Shown piece by piece: positions 10,611 to 22,637 of a stretch of DNA of 64,000 bases. Numbering within the stretch: position 1 is the first letter of the stretch; the number at the start of each line of letters is the position of its first letter. The notes beneath the pieces are model-generated. The model worked only from the letters and a program-made list of their open reading frames with translations. It was not told the origin of the DNA and ran no database searches. The translations under genes and the position numbers were made by a program. This DNA is from Lunularia cruciata (Eukaryota; Streptophyta; Marchantiopsida; Lunulariales; Lunulariaceae), in the NCBI GenBank assembly GCA_948567375.1, contig OX419759.1, positions 11,872,744 through 11,936,743 of the forward strand, read 5' to 3'.

Positions 10611-13600
10611 TAAAAAAACTCAATCTTTACCTTCTTCTCTATTTCTTTTATTATCCTATGCTCTCCTCCTTTTGATTTACTTCATTGCACAATTTGAACA
10701 TCAATAGCTCTCCAATCCATATCAAGATTGCACTCTTCATCCAATCCAATTCTATAAATCTTTAGGCAAAGAAGCTGACATGTATGAATCTCCTTCCTAT
10801 TTTGGAGATCGATCACTTTCTCTTACAACTCCTCTTTTAAAGCTCATCTCTTGCTGTCTTTCTCCCACAATAACTCAAATTTTACCTTCACCATTTTAGT
10901 ACTTCCTTCTATGTAGACAAAGTAGTATGCATCTCTCATATCAAATCAATCAAATTTTGCAAATTTGATAGATTTGGCCACTACTTTGAGTATTTAGGAT
11001 ATATCTCTACCAAGAATGTAAAAGTGGGTAAGATTTTCTCTTGTAAGACTCCAATGATTGATGAATCTAGAGGTATTTGCACCAATGATAATTGCTTCTC
11101 TTCTTTGATCTTTGTATGTGTCAGGGGTGATGAGTGCTTGCTTGCTTGACTAGCTAGGCTATGCCTTCCCAACCAAAACTAAGTCTCCATAAGTCAAACA
11201 TAAATCATGGTCAACTAGGCCAAACCTAACCAATTGCTACCAAATTGTTGCCTATATCTCCTCAAAGGCACCTATTTCATACCAAGTAGAATTCCATCAA
11301 TTAACCATTGAGTTAGATGAGATACCAAAGCAAAATCATTCAAAGCAAAGGAGATCCAAAGTTGGATGCATACCAAAGCAAACAACAGAGACCATTGAAA
11401 TAAACAAAAAGAATAAAGTGAGCATAGCTTTTGAGGGGAGACTGGAAATTTGAAGGAGCTTGAGAGGTTCAAGAGAGGGAGCCAAGATGAAACTAAGAGC
11501 GAGACCCTCATTGAAGGGAACATTGAGTATGGCTAAGACCTTATGGTCATTGCATAAGAAGTATCTTGCAAAAAAAAGAAAGTAGAAAGCTAAGGATGAG
11601 ACCCAAAGCTCAAACACACATTTATTTGATTCAAGGAAGGCATCATGTACCAAACTCACAAGGAATGATTAGAAGTGAGGAAAAATTAATTAGAAGTTAG
11701 ATGCTAGATCCTTTGAATGTTTAGGTGTGATAATTGATTTCTAAATACGTACATAATGAGTACCCAAAGCATGAGTAATTTATGTAGATGTAGGGTCCAA
11801 CTACTTAGATAGTGGACTCTTGAAAAAATTTAAGTAATTGAATCAAGGTGTTTTATATGGAGATTATGATCAAGTTTGGATTTGATTACATCTCAAGCTC
11901 TTATTCAAATTACAGCATTTTTGGTGACTAGGGCTTGTACCTCTATGTGGAATATCTATGTGATATAAATAACTCAAATATAAATTTCAAGGACTTGGAT
12001 CAGGTATACTTGGGTTTGTAGAGCTCAAAGTTAACTCAACTTGTGAATTGATCCATATCTAGAGGTTAGTTTAAAATTCAAATGCAAAACTTCAGAGAGG
12101 TCAGAGAAGGTAAAAAATAACTACCTTGATTTTTTTACTTAAGGTTCACAATAGTGATAAATGATGCACCAAAATTACTAGAAATACTATCATAAGCTTG
12201 TTTGTATTATCCCATCTCCAACTACAATCAATTATATGACTTTCCATTTGAGGTTATGATTGAAAGAGTAGCTATTTGCTGTAGTGTTCATATGTGGCAC
12301 ATACATGAACCTCCAAGCCAAAACTTTAGTGAAATTTTACTAGAACAACAAGGAATGGAACCTTGACTAAGGTTTCAAATTAGGGTCTGAACCAAAGAAA
12401 TCAAACTAAGCTAAGAAATTCTCAAAGGAGTTGTAGTCGTTGGATTAAGGCTTGCTATATATCATCAGAGTGGTTATATTATAGGCTTTTCATTGAGTTC
12501 AATAACATTTGAATTGAAGCTACAAATAACAAGTTATTTTAGTATGAGTCTTATAGATATTTCCTTAACAAAAGGCATAAAATTTCCTTATTTGGAGTAC
12601 AAGTTGAAAGCAACTCTTGGAGTACATGGTGCAAGCATCTATTGGATTGAAAAAGGATGCTTTGAGGCATTTTGTATTAAAAGCATGGAGAATTTTTGTC
12701 AAGTTACTTGTATTGGGATCCTCTTCATACTTTGCATGCTTGATTGTATGCCCAATTGGTTTAGTTTGGTGAGCTGGTGTTGTGGTTATATTTTCTTTCT
12801 TTAGGCATGCTATTTATTTTGCATTTTTAGTGATAAAAGTGATTTTAAGCAAACTAGGAGTGCATAATGGCAAGTTAGGTTGCACTTTTTCTCTATTTAG
12901 TAAAAGGAAGATTGGGAATTGGGATAGAAGTTACTAGTAGTTTGGAGTTCCTACAAGTTAGCACAACCACCTATGATAGATATAGATGCAACCTCCTATC
13001 ATAAGCTCCAAAATTTGGTACTTGTTGTGTTCCCAAAGAGAACAAGGTAAAGCACAATAATGGAAGGCAAGATAACCTCTTGTCAATTGTTGTTGAAAAG
13101 CTATCTTGTGCTCTAAGCAATAAGGAAATTTCTCCTTGTGTATAAGGAAGGAGAAAACATGATAAGAGTGATAAACCCATTTCAACCCATGGTGAGAGCA
13201 ACTTGCAAAGGTCCACATGAAAATTGACCTCTTCTAAGAGTAGGGATGTTTGTATCTTAGTATTTATTTTGTTTTAGTGTTGTTGCAAGAAACATTTGGA
13301 ATGGGATCTTGAGGGAGGACTTTTGTGATTCTTGTATTAGGTCCAAATTGCTACTACATGTGATGCTTGTAGGCCTTTAACTCAACTCTATTTAGAGAAT
13401 TATGTGTCTTATGTTTATTCCATACAAGTGTTAAATGTAGGTCACTCTAACCGCCTACCTAGACTCCTTTTAAACACAATAGAGGTTAAAAGACTATTAT
13501 GGTGTTTGGTTATCTTATCAATTCTTTCTTGTCATGCATATATACATCACTACACAACATACATTGCTGACAACATACATCAATGTCAACATCATACATT

Positions 13601-14799
13601 ATTAAAGCATAACTTACACATAAGTCATACATGTCCTCTCAAGTGCCACAATAAAACAATTCTCCATCAACTCAAATCAACTCAAATCAGATAAGTACTT
13701 GATCTCTCACTCAAAAATTTACCAACAATTAGGCACTAATTATAGTCAAGCCATATTCACTCTAGCTAAGAGACTCCAAGTGATGCTCATGGGTTTTTGT
13801 CCACCATAGCCAAGAACTTGAAGGCTCAACATCAGATAAGTGAGCTCTTTAGAGCTACACTTCCAAGGTATATCTCTGAGTTTGAAATAGATCTCTAATC
13901 CTAATGGTCCCCATTGACATCACACCTAATGGTGCAAATGGTGCAAGTGATAGTGGGCCCCACCATGTAGTCAGTACAATGAACATGAAATCTGACTATC
14001 AACAAGTAGTCAATGGGTACTTAGCCAAAATACATTTGATTACCAACACTACTATTCTAGCATCCAAGCAATCTAGGTGCAATGCTACAAATTGTGTGAC
14101 AACTATCGTGCGTATATTACATTAATACACAACATCATCATTTGCAACATCATACACTATAAAAGCACAACTCACACATAAGTCATACATGAACTCTCAA
14201 GTGCCACAATTGCTCCGTAGTTGGTGGTTAGGTCCCTCTAACTTTAGATAGCCATCTACTCCAAGTATATGGTATACCCTATGGTGGGCAAAGATTACAA
14301 GGCTTGGTATCAAACCCCATCTTTAGTTGCCTATCTACAATCTATACCATATAAAAGGTGAACTAGCAATAGGTCAAGTACATCTAGGACATAACAAGTG
14401 TCCCTAAGGAGCCACCATGAGGGGAGGAATCAAACATGCCATATGCCATCCTCTCAATCAACTATCACATACTAACATAGTAGTAGCTCCACTAGAAGAG
14501 CCACATAACATCACTACAAGCCTACCCATACAAGCGCCAATCTTAGGACCATAATACCATCAATGTCTGGGAGGTGGGATGGCACACAATTACACACATG
14601 ATCCTTCCAAATAATACCATCATGTCCTTCCAACATGAGGACTCCAAAATGCAAAACCTCACACACTCTCAAGATAGTGCAACCCATAGTAACATCAAGT
14701 GTCATTGATGCTGTCTATTATAGATACACTTAGTCACTTGGATGAAATCAACTGATCAAGGGTCTATAACCTTCTCCTCAAATGATAGCATAATATAAG
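10611..14799. other. Gene-poor stretch, no convincing coding sequence
   Basis: Open frames are short and of low complexity, and none shows a family motif. The first 550 bp read in reverse give broken peptide fragments that could belong to a retrotransposon relic disrupted by the element at 7723-10610, but I could not anchor this to a known domain. Direct repeats at 13580-13651 and 14136-14210 are listed separately. Confidence 0.4.
13580..14210. repeat. Pair of about 73-bp direct repeats (13580-13651 and 14136-14210)
   Basis: Both copies contain CAACATCATACA, then AAAGCA, ACACATAAGTCATACATG and CTCTCAAGTGCCACAA in the same order, with a handful of substitutions. They are about 560 bp apart. 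They may be remnants of LTRs belonging to the minus-strand Gypsy relic to the right, but no TG...CA ends were resolved. Confidence 0.6.
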
Positions 14800-14829
14800 G
14801 TATCCCTATGCTAAGCAATTTCCAAGTTC

Positions 14830-15890
14830 TCAAAGGTCATCGACATCACTCTTTGAAAGATCTTGGCCAATTGAGAACATGCATCCATACATTTGGATCA
14901 TCCAAGTCCAAAACTACAATAACATCTCAACAAATGGCTGCAAGTAAATCTAGATCTTGTCCATAGAGTAGAAACTAAGGAGAGAAGGTGCTAAGAAGGC
15001 TTGCCGTCTGATCTGATAGCCCATGGCCAACCAAAGTAAGTGGAGATCCCAATTACCCAAGTGGCCTCTTTGCAAACCGTACTTCTGCAATCCTCTCTTC
15101 ACCATTTGAACCACTCTTTTTGCTAAGCCATCTACCTCAAGGTGCTCTTTGGAGGTAATATAATGATCATTCAAAGCCTTGTCACAAAGGACCTAAAACT
15201 CCCCCAAGAACTCTATACCCTGACAGTCAAAACCTTAGTTGGCATACCAAAATGACCAAGACCTTGATTTAGGAACAAGTAAGCCATCCTTTCACTAGAC
15301 TTGTCAGGAAGTGCCACCAACTCAACCCACTTAGAGAAGTGCTCCATCATAACCAAAACATTACTAATGATGTCTCAAAGTCAATGGAAAAGGTCCAGCA
15401 AAGTCCAAACTCCAATGATAACCCAATCTCATGATAGGTAATAGGTGTAACTGGTACATAGAAGCATTAAATGATGCTCTAACTTGGTCACAAACCACAC
15501 ATTTGGCAACAAACTATTATACATCTATCTACATATTGCACCACCAATAATGACTCTAGAGCAAGATATATGTATACTTTACTCCACAATGTCCTAGCTC
15601 CTCATGCGCATGACGGACCAATTGTGGTCTTTGAGATAGAAGTGATACTACTTGCACTTACTATCCTCCCATACACAAAGAAGGTGTTTGCCCTCCAATT
15701 TGAACTGTTTGGCTTGTTGAAGAACATGATCTCTCTCCTTTGGCCCCAATTGTACCACCCACAAGACCTATGCAAAGATAGTCCATCACTAAGACATCAT
15801 CATGAATGTCTTGTTAAACTATACTACTCTCTCCACACTCTAGACCTCAATAACTCATCCTAAATGTGCTAAGAGAGATACTACCAAAGC
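14830..15890 (-). pseudogene. Gypsy family C integrase relic
   Basis: From the right: a pre-integrase segment (QAKQFKLEGKHLL, near 15700), a zinc-site remnant with VAKCVVCDQVRASFN near 15480, LGYHWSLDFAGPFPL carrying the first catalytic Asp near 15400, and VDGLAKRVVQMVKRGLQKYG near 15120 with the usual Glu before R replaced by Lys. Many stops and frameshifts interrupt it. The open stretch 14950-15174 is the longest surviving piece. Confidence 0.8.
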
Positions 15891-15970
15891 CTCAAAAAAT
15901 TTAGAGAGAAAGTAAGATGCTTGCCAACTTGGATCCATCTCCTCATCTGTCTTGCCATGCTAATATTCTA

Positions 15971-16672
15971 TATAACACCCATTTGTGCATGTATGTGCTA
16001 TTGTGATATTTAGTTTGGTATTATCAATAAGTGAGAGATATTATTTATATAAAGATAAAGGATTGTTCTACATTAGTCATAATTAGCTAAAGTTATTCAT
16101 AACTAAGATAAAGGAGATCTTACTTTAGAAGAAGTAGAAAAATGAGCACCACTATTTTGGACTCAAGTGTGTTGGCTTGATATTATTTCTAGGTGTTTGG
16201 CTTTAAAGAAAGAGTTGAGAACTCTTGGACCCACAAGCCTTTTTCTTTTGGATTCTTCAATAGTCCAAGGATAACCCATGTGAAAGAATCCTTGACTTGG
16301 TGGTTGGGTCAAGATAAGACCACATGCTTAGGGAATATACTTGTGGGAATATTCCCATGAGTATGGATATTCCTTTAGTTCTTTTACTTTATTTGACTTT
16401 TAGCCTAGTAACTTGAGTTACTCCAATAATTAGTAACTTTTGCACGTAACTATTTCACAAGTATATAAACTAGGGGTGAGGAGGTACTCATCATCCTTTG
16501 ATTTGCAATGATCTCTCTCTCATTGAGTTCCTAGTGAGCAATGTCTTGAGTCTTAGAGTGTTAACCTAGGAAGAGTATGATGGAGTTGGGGTTCTTTGCT
16601 TTCTTAGTCCATAGTGTGTTACCATAATAGCCATCAAAGGTTCATCTTAAGTGAGAGATAGTCCGACTCATA
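15971..16672 (+). repeat. Solo LTR of Gypsy family A inserted in the family C relic
   Basis: It is co-linear with 3163-3852 from the degraded start TATAACACCC to the end CTCATA, including the ACAAGTATATAAACTAGGGG promoter-like block near 16457. No family A internal sequence flanks it, so it is a solo LTR left by recombination. A target-site duplication was not recognisable. Confidence 0.85.
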
Positions 16673-16803
16673 GCTTTGGTCTGATTTTGTTGCTTGGGAT
16701 ATAGGTTTCTACTCAACCTATCTATATCACATAAGGTTCACTACTCTAGGTCTATGAATAATTGTGAAATCATGCTCTTGTAAAATCAGAGCCCATCATG
16801 AAG

Positions 16804-18115
16804 CTACTTTGAAAGCTTATCAGACTCCATCAACCACTTAATTGGCTGATAATCAATGATGAGAGTAAAGGGGTAACCAAATAAGTAATATAAAAAATGT
16901 GCTATTTTTGATACTACTACCAAGCACTCTCTCTTATATGAACTATACTTCACCTCTGCTGAATTGTTGGAGCAACTAGCATAGGCCACCACAACTCCTC
17001 CCCTCATCATCATGTTGGGTGAGTATTGCTCCAAGCCCAAACGTATTCCAATTAGTATGAAACTGAAATGGTTGTCCTCTAATTGGTCTCCTGCTCATCT
17101 CCCCAACACCACTCTTGTGTTATCTTGGTCAGCTCCATCAAAGCTTTGGCAATGACACTAAATCCTCTAACATAGCGGTGATAGAAGTTTGGCAATCCAA
17201 GGAATGCTTGCACTGTACTCACATTTGTACAAGGACTACTTGCAATAGCCTCCTCCTTGGTTTGCTGAACACCAAGTCCTCAAGGGTAGATATAGTGTGA
17301 CCTAAATACTCAACCTGCTTGTGGAAGAATCTACACTTCCCAAGATGTAGTTTGAGTCCATGAGATCTCAATCTCTCAAACACCTCCAACAAATACCTCT
17401 CATGATCCTCCACAATAGTGCTATAGACCAAAATGTAATCAATATAACACCAATCAAATTCCAATCCTATTAGGATCCCATCGATGATCCTCAAGAACTC
17501 GGTAGGAATGTTGTTTAACCCAAATGGTAAGAACCTCCACTGATATGATACATCCTTACTCTAAGGATCAATAGCCCAAAATATTATCTTGGACTAATCC
17601 TCCTCTTGGATTAGCAATTAGTGATATCTTACTCAAAGATACAAAATACTAAAGACCTTTGCATGCCCAGTCACATCAAAGATCTCCTCTAGTGTAGGCA
17701 TGACATACCAACGAGCCCTAGTCTGTTGGTTGATAGGGCGGTAATCTCTACACGTTTGCCTATTTGTGTAGTTGCCATGCATCATCTTCTTGCCTGGCAT
17801 CACTATAGTTGATGCATACTTTCCATGTGAACTCTCCACCAAACCAACCTAAAAAGGGTCTATACTCAAGCTCTAAATCAATGCTCTCTCCATGTCACTA
17901 TATTGATAAAGAAATTAAAAAATTGATGTATTGCTAGTTAGCTCAATTTGAATACCATGTCCTTTTATAGCACCCAAATCCTTCATATTGAAAGCAAAAG
18001 AACTTGTGTAGCTCCACAAGAACCTCCAAACTCTTTGTCTTTCCCGTCCGGTAAGCTTGGATCCAAGATTTGGCTCCCAATCATCCTCTATAATTGATGT
18101 AGGTGTGAAAGACAT
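16804..18115 (-). pseudogene. Gypsy family C reverse transcriptase and RNase H relic
   Basis: Four surviving segments lie in order on the minus strand. 17915-18115 is the pre-RT region. 17633-17842 has CRDYRPINQQT and YVMPTLEEIFD (RT fingers). 17219-17494 has YIDYILVYSTIVEDHERYL, where the catalytic YIDD is changed to YIDY, then KCRFFHKQVEYLGHTIS. 16804-17040 is RNase H, with VVAYASCSNNSAEVKYSSYKRE and IIDYQPIKWLMES, where the usual TDHQPLKW has become IDYQPIKW. Frameshifts separate all four. Not functional. Confidence 0.87.
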
Positions 18116-18254
18116 ACTAATTGGTTGCTACACTGGGCCCTTGTGAGCATAGTGTCATGCCTTCAAACTCCAGAAATCCTAACATTAGTGTGGGAAACTC
18201 CATCCAATCTGGCTGCAAGCTCCATACGTCCTCTAGTTGCATCCCAAGTAGACT

Positions 18255-18945
18255 TATAACACCCATTTGTGCATGTGTGGTATTGTGATATTTAGCTTGG
18301 TACTACAAGTACTTGACAGATATTATTTCTATAGAGATAAAGGATGGTTCTACATTAATCATGATTAGCTAAATTTAGTCATAGCTAAGATAGTGGGGAC
18401 CTTGCTTTAGAAGAAGTGGAAAAGATGAGCACCACTATTTTAGATTCTAGTGTGTTGACTTCCTATTATTCCTAGGTTTTTGGCTTTGAGGAAAGAGTTG
18501 AGAACTCTTGGGCCCACAAGCTCTTTTATTTCCGATTCTTTTATAGTCCGGAGATAGTCCATGTGAAGGAATCCTTGACTTAGTGATTGGGTCAAGATAA
18601 GATCACATGCTTAATAGAATATGCCCATGTGGATGGATATTCTTTTATACTTTTTGACTTTTACTTGACTTTTAGCTTAGTAACTTGAGCTACTATGGTA
18701 AAAAATAACTTTAGTGCATAACTATTTCACAAGTATATAAACAAGGGGTGAGGAGGTATTCATCATCCTTTCATTTGCAACTATCTCTCACTCATTAAAT
18801 TCTCTAGTGAGCAATGGCTTAAGTCTTGGAGGGTTAGCCTTGGAGGAGTATGATGGAGTTGGGGTTCTTTGCCTTCTTAGTCCATGGTGTGCTACCATAA
18901 TATCCATCAGAGGTTCATCTTGAGTGAAAGACAGCACAACTCACA
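18255..18945 (+). repeat. 5' LTR of a truncated Gypsy family A element
   Basis: It is co-linear with the LTR at 3163-3852, begins TATAACACCC and ends ACTCACA. It is followed by a primer-binding-like sequence and gag relics, so it is a 5' LTR rather than a solo one. The rest of the element (pol, 3' LTR) is absent here. Confidence 0.87.
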
Positions 18946-18947
18946 TT

Positions 18948-18967
18948 TTTGGTTCCCTTGTCGGGAC
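18948..18967 (+). other. Primer-binding-site-like sequence after the 5' LTR
   Basis: TTTGGTTCCCTTGTCGGGAC starts two bases after the LTR end. It resembles, with substitutions, the TTGGCGCCGTTGCCGGGG type used by Athila/Tat-like plant Gypsy elements. Position supports the call; the match is imperfect. Confidence 0.5.
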
Positions 18968-19865
18968 CTCTCTAGAAGGCAAGATAATGTTTTGTGTATA
19001 ATTCTATATTAGACAAAAGGAGGCTATGGGAGCTCACTTGGAGAGAACATTAGGGGAGGAGAGTGCTGAGCTTATGTTAGAGAACCAAGACCTATTTGTA
19101 TACCCCATAGTCAATTATGATGTGTTAGAGGTGATTTTGTACATCTTCTAAACATGAGAGGATTTGGAGAGATTGTGTGAGGTGGATTGCATATTTTGGG
19201 GATTATGGTGATTTTGGGTAAAATATTAAATTTTAGATTTGGACTTGGATTTCTACACACAATATCTTGGGTTATCCTTTAGTTAGCACATTTGAAATTA
19301 TTGTGAGAGCTACTATGCGCATTGAGCTAGAACTTTTGAAAGTTGATAGGGTAAATTGCTCCCGCAATTGCATGCTCTTTGGAAAATTATATAGAGTCTA
19401 CCATTTTTTCAATTTTGAATGGATTTTGCTAAACATTTCCAAGAAAATTCAATTCATTGGATCCTACCTTTCCTCACAAAAATTAGAGAGAGATTGTTCT
19501 TGAGCATGGAGTTATGAGTTTTTAAAGTGAAGGGGTGGTTTAGAGACCAAATCTGAAATATATGTGCTGAATAGAAAGATGCTTAGGCCAAATGGCTTGA
19601 TGAAAAGATCTGAAATTTTGCAGGGAATGACTCCCTAGATTTGTTATCAAATGTGCAAAATTTAAGAGGACTATGACATATTAGTTGAGAGATTTGAGTG
19701 ACATTGTGAGGGTCAATTTTGTAGAGTTGAAATCTCATGCATGAGGAGTATGAGAGCAACAAAAGCATATTTGAGTGTTTAGACTCATTTTGGGAAAATG
19801 GAGGGTAACCAAGAGTGGAAATGGAGGTTATGCAAGGTTCCCCAAGGGTTTGAGGTGATTGTGAG

Positions 19866-21118
19866 GTGGAATTGAGGAAAAGAGAGTTTAGAATGGAATT
19901 TGAAGAGAGTGTTGAGAGGATCCAAAAACCTACACAACATGGAGGAAAGAGTGAGTCTAAGTGCTTTTTATATAGAGAGAAGAGACATAAAGCAAGTTTA
20001 TGTTTATTGAATTTTGAGAGCAAGAGATTGAGGGAAAAGAGAGGTTTACTTGATCTGGGTTTGCATGTTGGACCTTCTTCACCAAGATTGAGAGGGAGAA
20101 GATCTAAGACCAAGGAGTTGTGTGAGGTTTGTGGAGTGGAAGAGCTTCCAAAAAGACATGAGTGTAGTAGAGTAAAAGCAATTTTGGAGACTTTGGTGAA
20201 AGATCTTGGTGAGAGTCTTAATAAAACTATAGAAATACTACCACCTTCATCAACTAGTGGTCAAGATTAGTGATGAAGATAATCTTTCAATTTATGGATA
20301 AACTATCCATGGGAGTTTGATTATTATGCACTCTAGGATTTGATGTTTTTATAGATATTTTGGAGCAACCTGAACCTTTTTTGTTCTCTAGGGTGGATTA
20401 TTCTCAAATGGTGTTATTCATATACATACTCTATTAGTTATAGATTGAGAAAAAAAGAGAAAAAGAAAAGTTGAGAGAATAAAAAGATAGTGAGGGGTTA
20501 AGATGTGGAAACTTTTGGTTTTCTTTAGCAAGGATGGAGAAGATGTGTAGGCTTTTGTGAGAGACTTCAAGAGAGCTTGCATAGGAAACAATGAGAGGAG
20601 GAAGAATGAGTGGGCCTCATTATTAGTAGATTTCTTTGAGGATGCAACACTTACATGGTATGAGTCAAAATACCAAAAAAAAAAGAGGAAAGATGTGCAA
20701 GAAGCGTCTTAGGAGAGCTTGACTTTAGCACTCACTAAGAACTTTCTTCCAGGTGAGAGTTATGAGAAGTTGATGAGTGAGGTTACCTTTTTCAAGCAAG
20801 GAGATGGAGAGAAAGTGAGTGGAAAGAGTGGAAAATTTAGAGTCCAAATTTTGCATAGTGTTGAGGAAGGGTGGGGATGATGTGAAGATTACTATGATTG
20901 GCTTAGGAGCTATACTCACCAAGAATTTTGTGGGAGGGTTCAGATCACAAATGGGAAGCAAGGTGAGATATGAGAAACCTTCTTCCAAGGTTGAAACTAT
21001 CAAGATTGCATTTTGTATGGGAGAGATTTTGGATGAGAGTGATTTGGTGGTGAAGAAGGTTGTGCATTCTCCGCAAGGTTAAAAGTATGGTGAAACTTTT
21101 GATACTTTGGTGGCAAGG
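19866..21118 (+). pseudogene. Gypsy family A gag relic
   Basis: 20520-20860 in broken frames reads like a Gag capsid: FVRDFKRACIGNNERRKNEW, DATLTWYE and LTKNFLPGESYEKLMSEV, followed by VENLESKFCIVLRKGGDD near 20825. Frames contain TAG or TGA stops near 20550, 20710 and 20878. The open frame 19866-20270 carries CFLYREKRHKASLC, a CCHC knuckle with the second Cys changed to Tyr, and CEVCGVEELPKRHEC. Finding the knuckle upstream of the capsid piece is the reverse of the usual Gag order, so either this element is rearranged or two fragments are joined. It is cut off at 21118 by the second coiled-coil element. Confidence 0.6.
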
Positions 21119-22155
21119 TGTGGTACCCACATTTTTCATTTTGGATGAGTTTTGCAGAAGAAGTGCCTTGCTAAAACCAAATTGAAACCAAATGGAGAAG
21201 AAATGAGAGGAAATTTGTATTTTGATCAAGCCTGAAGAAGTCGACTTTGTGTCAAATGAAGATGGACTCAGCCAGGATTGAAAGAGGGCAGACCCGAAGG
21301 AGGAATAGAAGTTATAGGTCGAGATTCTTGCGGGGGCTATATCTCAATTTTCACAAATCCAAATCAAACGTGCTATATCTCATTGGAAGCGTCTCGTTCA
21401 AGGCTTTAAGTTGATACTAAAATCACAAAGTTTAAAGGTCTGTATAGGAAGTTACAAGTATTTAAAGTTTTGGGAGTAACTGTACAAAGTAGTTTAGTGA
21501 CTTTGGGTTGGCATGCTAGGACTTTGGATTGGCATCTTCAGACTTCGGGTTGGCATCTTTGGACTTCAGGTTGGCATCTTCAGACTTTGGATTGGCATCT
21601 TTGGACTTTGGATTGGCATCTTCAGACTTTGGGTCTTCGGACTTCGGACTTCAGGTGTACACAACTTCGGGTTAGAAGCTTCTTCGACTCAAGACGAAGA
21701 TGATTGTATCTGAGATAGTCGGACCTCGGAGTGCAATGAAGATGAATTCAGGAATCTTGCCAGAGGCATTAGAGAGAGTTAGGATAGAGAAAGAATAGAG
21801 AAAGAAAAGAGTTAGGATACCCGTGACTTCAATTTCGGTTCCGATTGAAGATGGAACAGGAATTGAAGGAGAAGTAGCAGTAGTGAATAAACCCAAAGTG
21901 CAAGATCAGATTGTAAGTGTCTTCGGGTCAATAACATGAGTGATTAGGGGAAAGTGTGTTACAAATTGAAGGCGTAGATAGTTTACCCATGCTTTCAATT
22001 ACAATTTGTGATGAGGATATAATAGAATTAGCAAAGGAATTGATTGTAATTAGACCTGATGTCGCAGACGTAGGAGTACAAGTGTCATCGGACTTGATGA
22101 TTGACACTTTAGAGAAAAGTGGGTCAGGAGATAAAGTAGTAGATGGAGTAACTCT
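21119..22155 (+). mobile_element. Unclassified coiled-coil repeat element, copy 2 (partial)
   Basis: It starts with TGTGGTACCCACA, matching the start of the element at 7723. It ends with a coding tail at 21956-22159 (RPDVADVGVQVSSD, DTLEKSGSGDKVVD) that aligns with 10050-10140 in copy 1. The coiled-coil centre is missing and a 21-bp tandem repeat (21508-21633) is present instead. It is abruptly followed at about 22150 by a piece of inverted family A LTR. Confidence 0.55.
21508..21633 (+). repeat. Six tandem 21-bp repeats
   Basis: Six units of exactly 21 bp start TTGGCATC (unit 1 TTGGCATG). They alternate between a CTTCAGACTT and a CTTTGGACTT centre, giving a hint of a 42-bp higher-order period. 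Being a multiple of three, the array stays open in frame and reads as a seven-residue repeat (WHLQTLD type). No direct-repeat/spacer structure of a CRISPR array is present. Confidence 0.95.
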
Positions 22156-22637
22156 ATAATATCTCTTAGTTACTTGCAATATCAAACTTAATATCCATAG
22201 ATAGCATACTTCTTGTCACTCCCTAAAATGATTGACTTTGTCTCTCTCTATTCTATGAAGCTCCAAGTAGATCTCAATGAGCATATGCACACTCACACAT
22301 ATACTAGCATACTCATGACTCACCTCTACCTAACAAAGCTAGGATCCTCTCTTGCAGGCAAAGGGTTGAGAGCATGGCTCCAAGCTTGACCCTTGATTGA
22401 TGACTTGTGTCTTACTTCCAAGGAGGCTACCACCGCACTATGACTAAGGTTGGGTTTCCCACATCCAGTTCTCTCATGGGCCTTTTGGCCCAATGTGCAT
22501 ATGGTTCCCCATACAGTATGCAAGGGATGCACTTTTTATGATGTGCAATAATGGGGAGCCCACTAAAGATCATAATGTAGGTGTGATACCGTCACTCAAT
22601 TCTTACGAATTACATGGGCCCAAGTTCAGATTGAGCA

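Larger units (their letters stand above)
14800..18250 (-). mobile_element. Degraded Ty3/Gypsy element, family C, interrupted by a family A LTR
   Basis: Read on the minus strand from 18115 downwards, the pol order is RT, RNase H, then (beyond the plus-strand LTR at 15971-16672) integrase to about 14800. Gypsy order is preserved across the interruption, which shows that the LTR was inserted into this older element. It is a different lineage from families A and B: the integrase has VDGLAKRVVQ and KYGLQRGHLGNWDLHL, typical of another plant Gypsy group. No LTRs of its own were identified. Confidence 0.82.

Noticed and set aside
10600-10620. Target-site duplication for the element at 7723-10610
   Set aside because: Sequence before 7723 (GTTAAA) and after about 10610 (TATAAA-rich) do not match convincingly.
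21508-21633. Short repeats as a CRISPR-like array
   Set aside because: Units are contiguous with no spacers and the context is plant transposon DNA.
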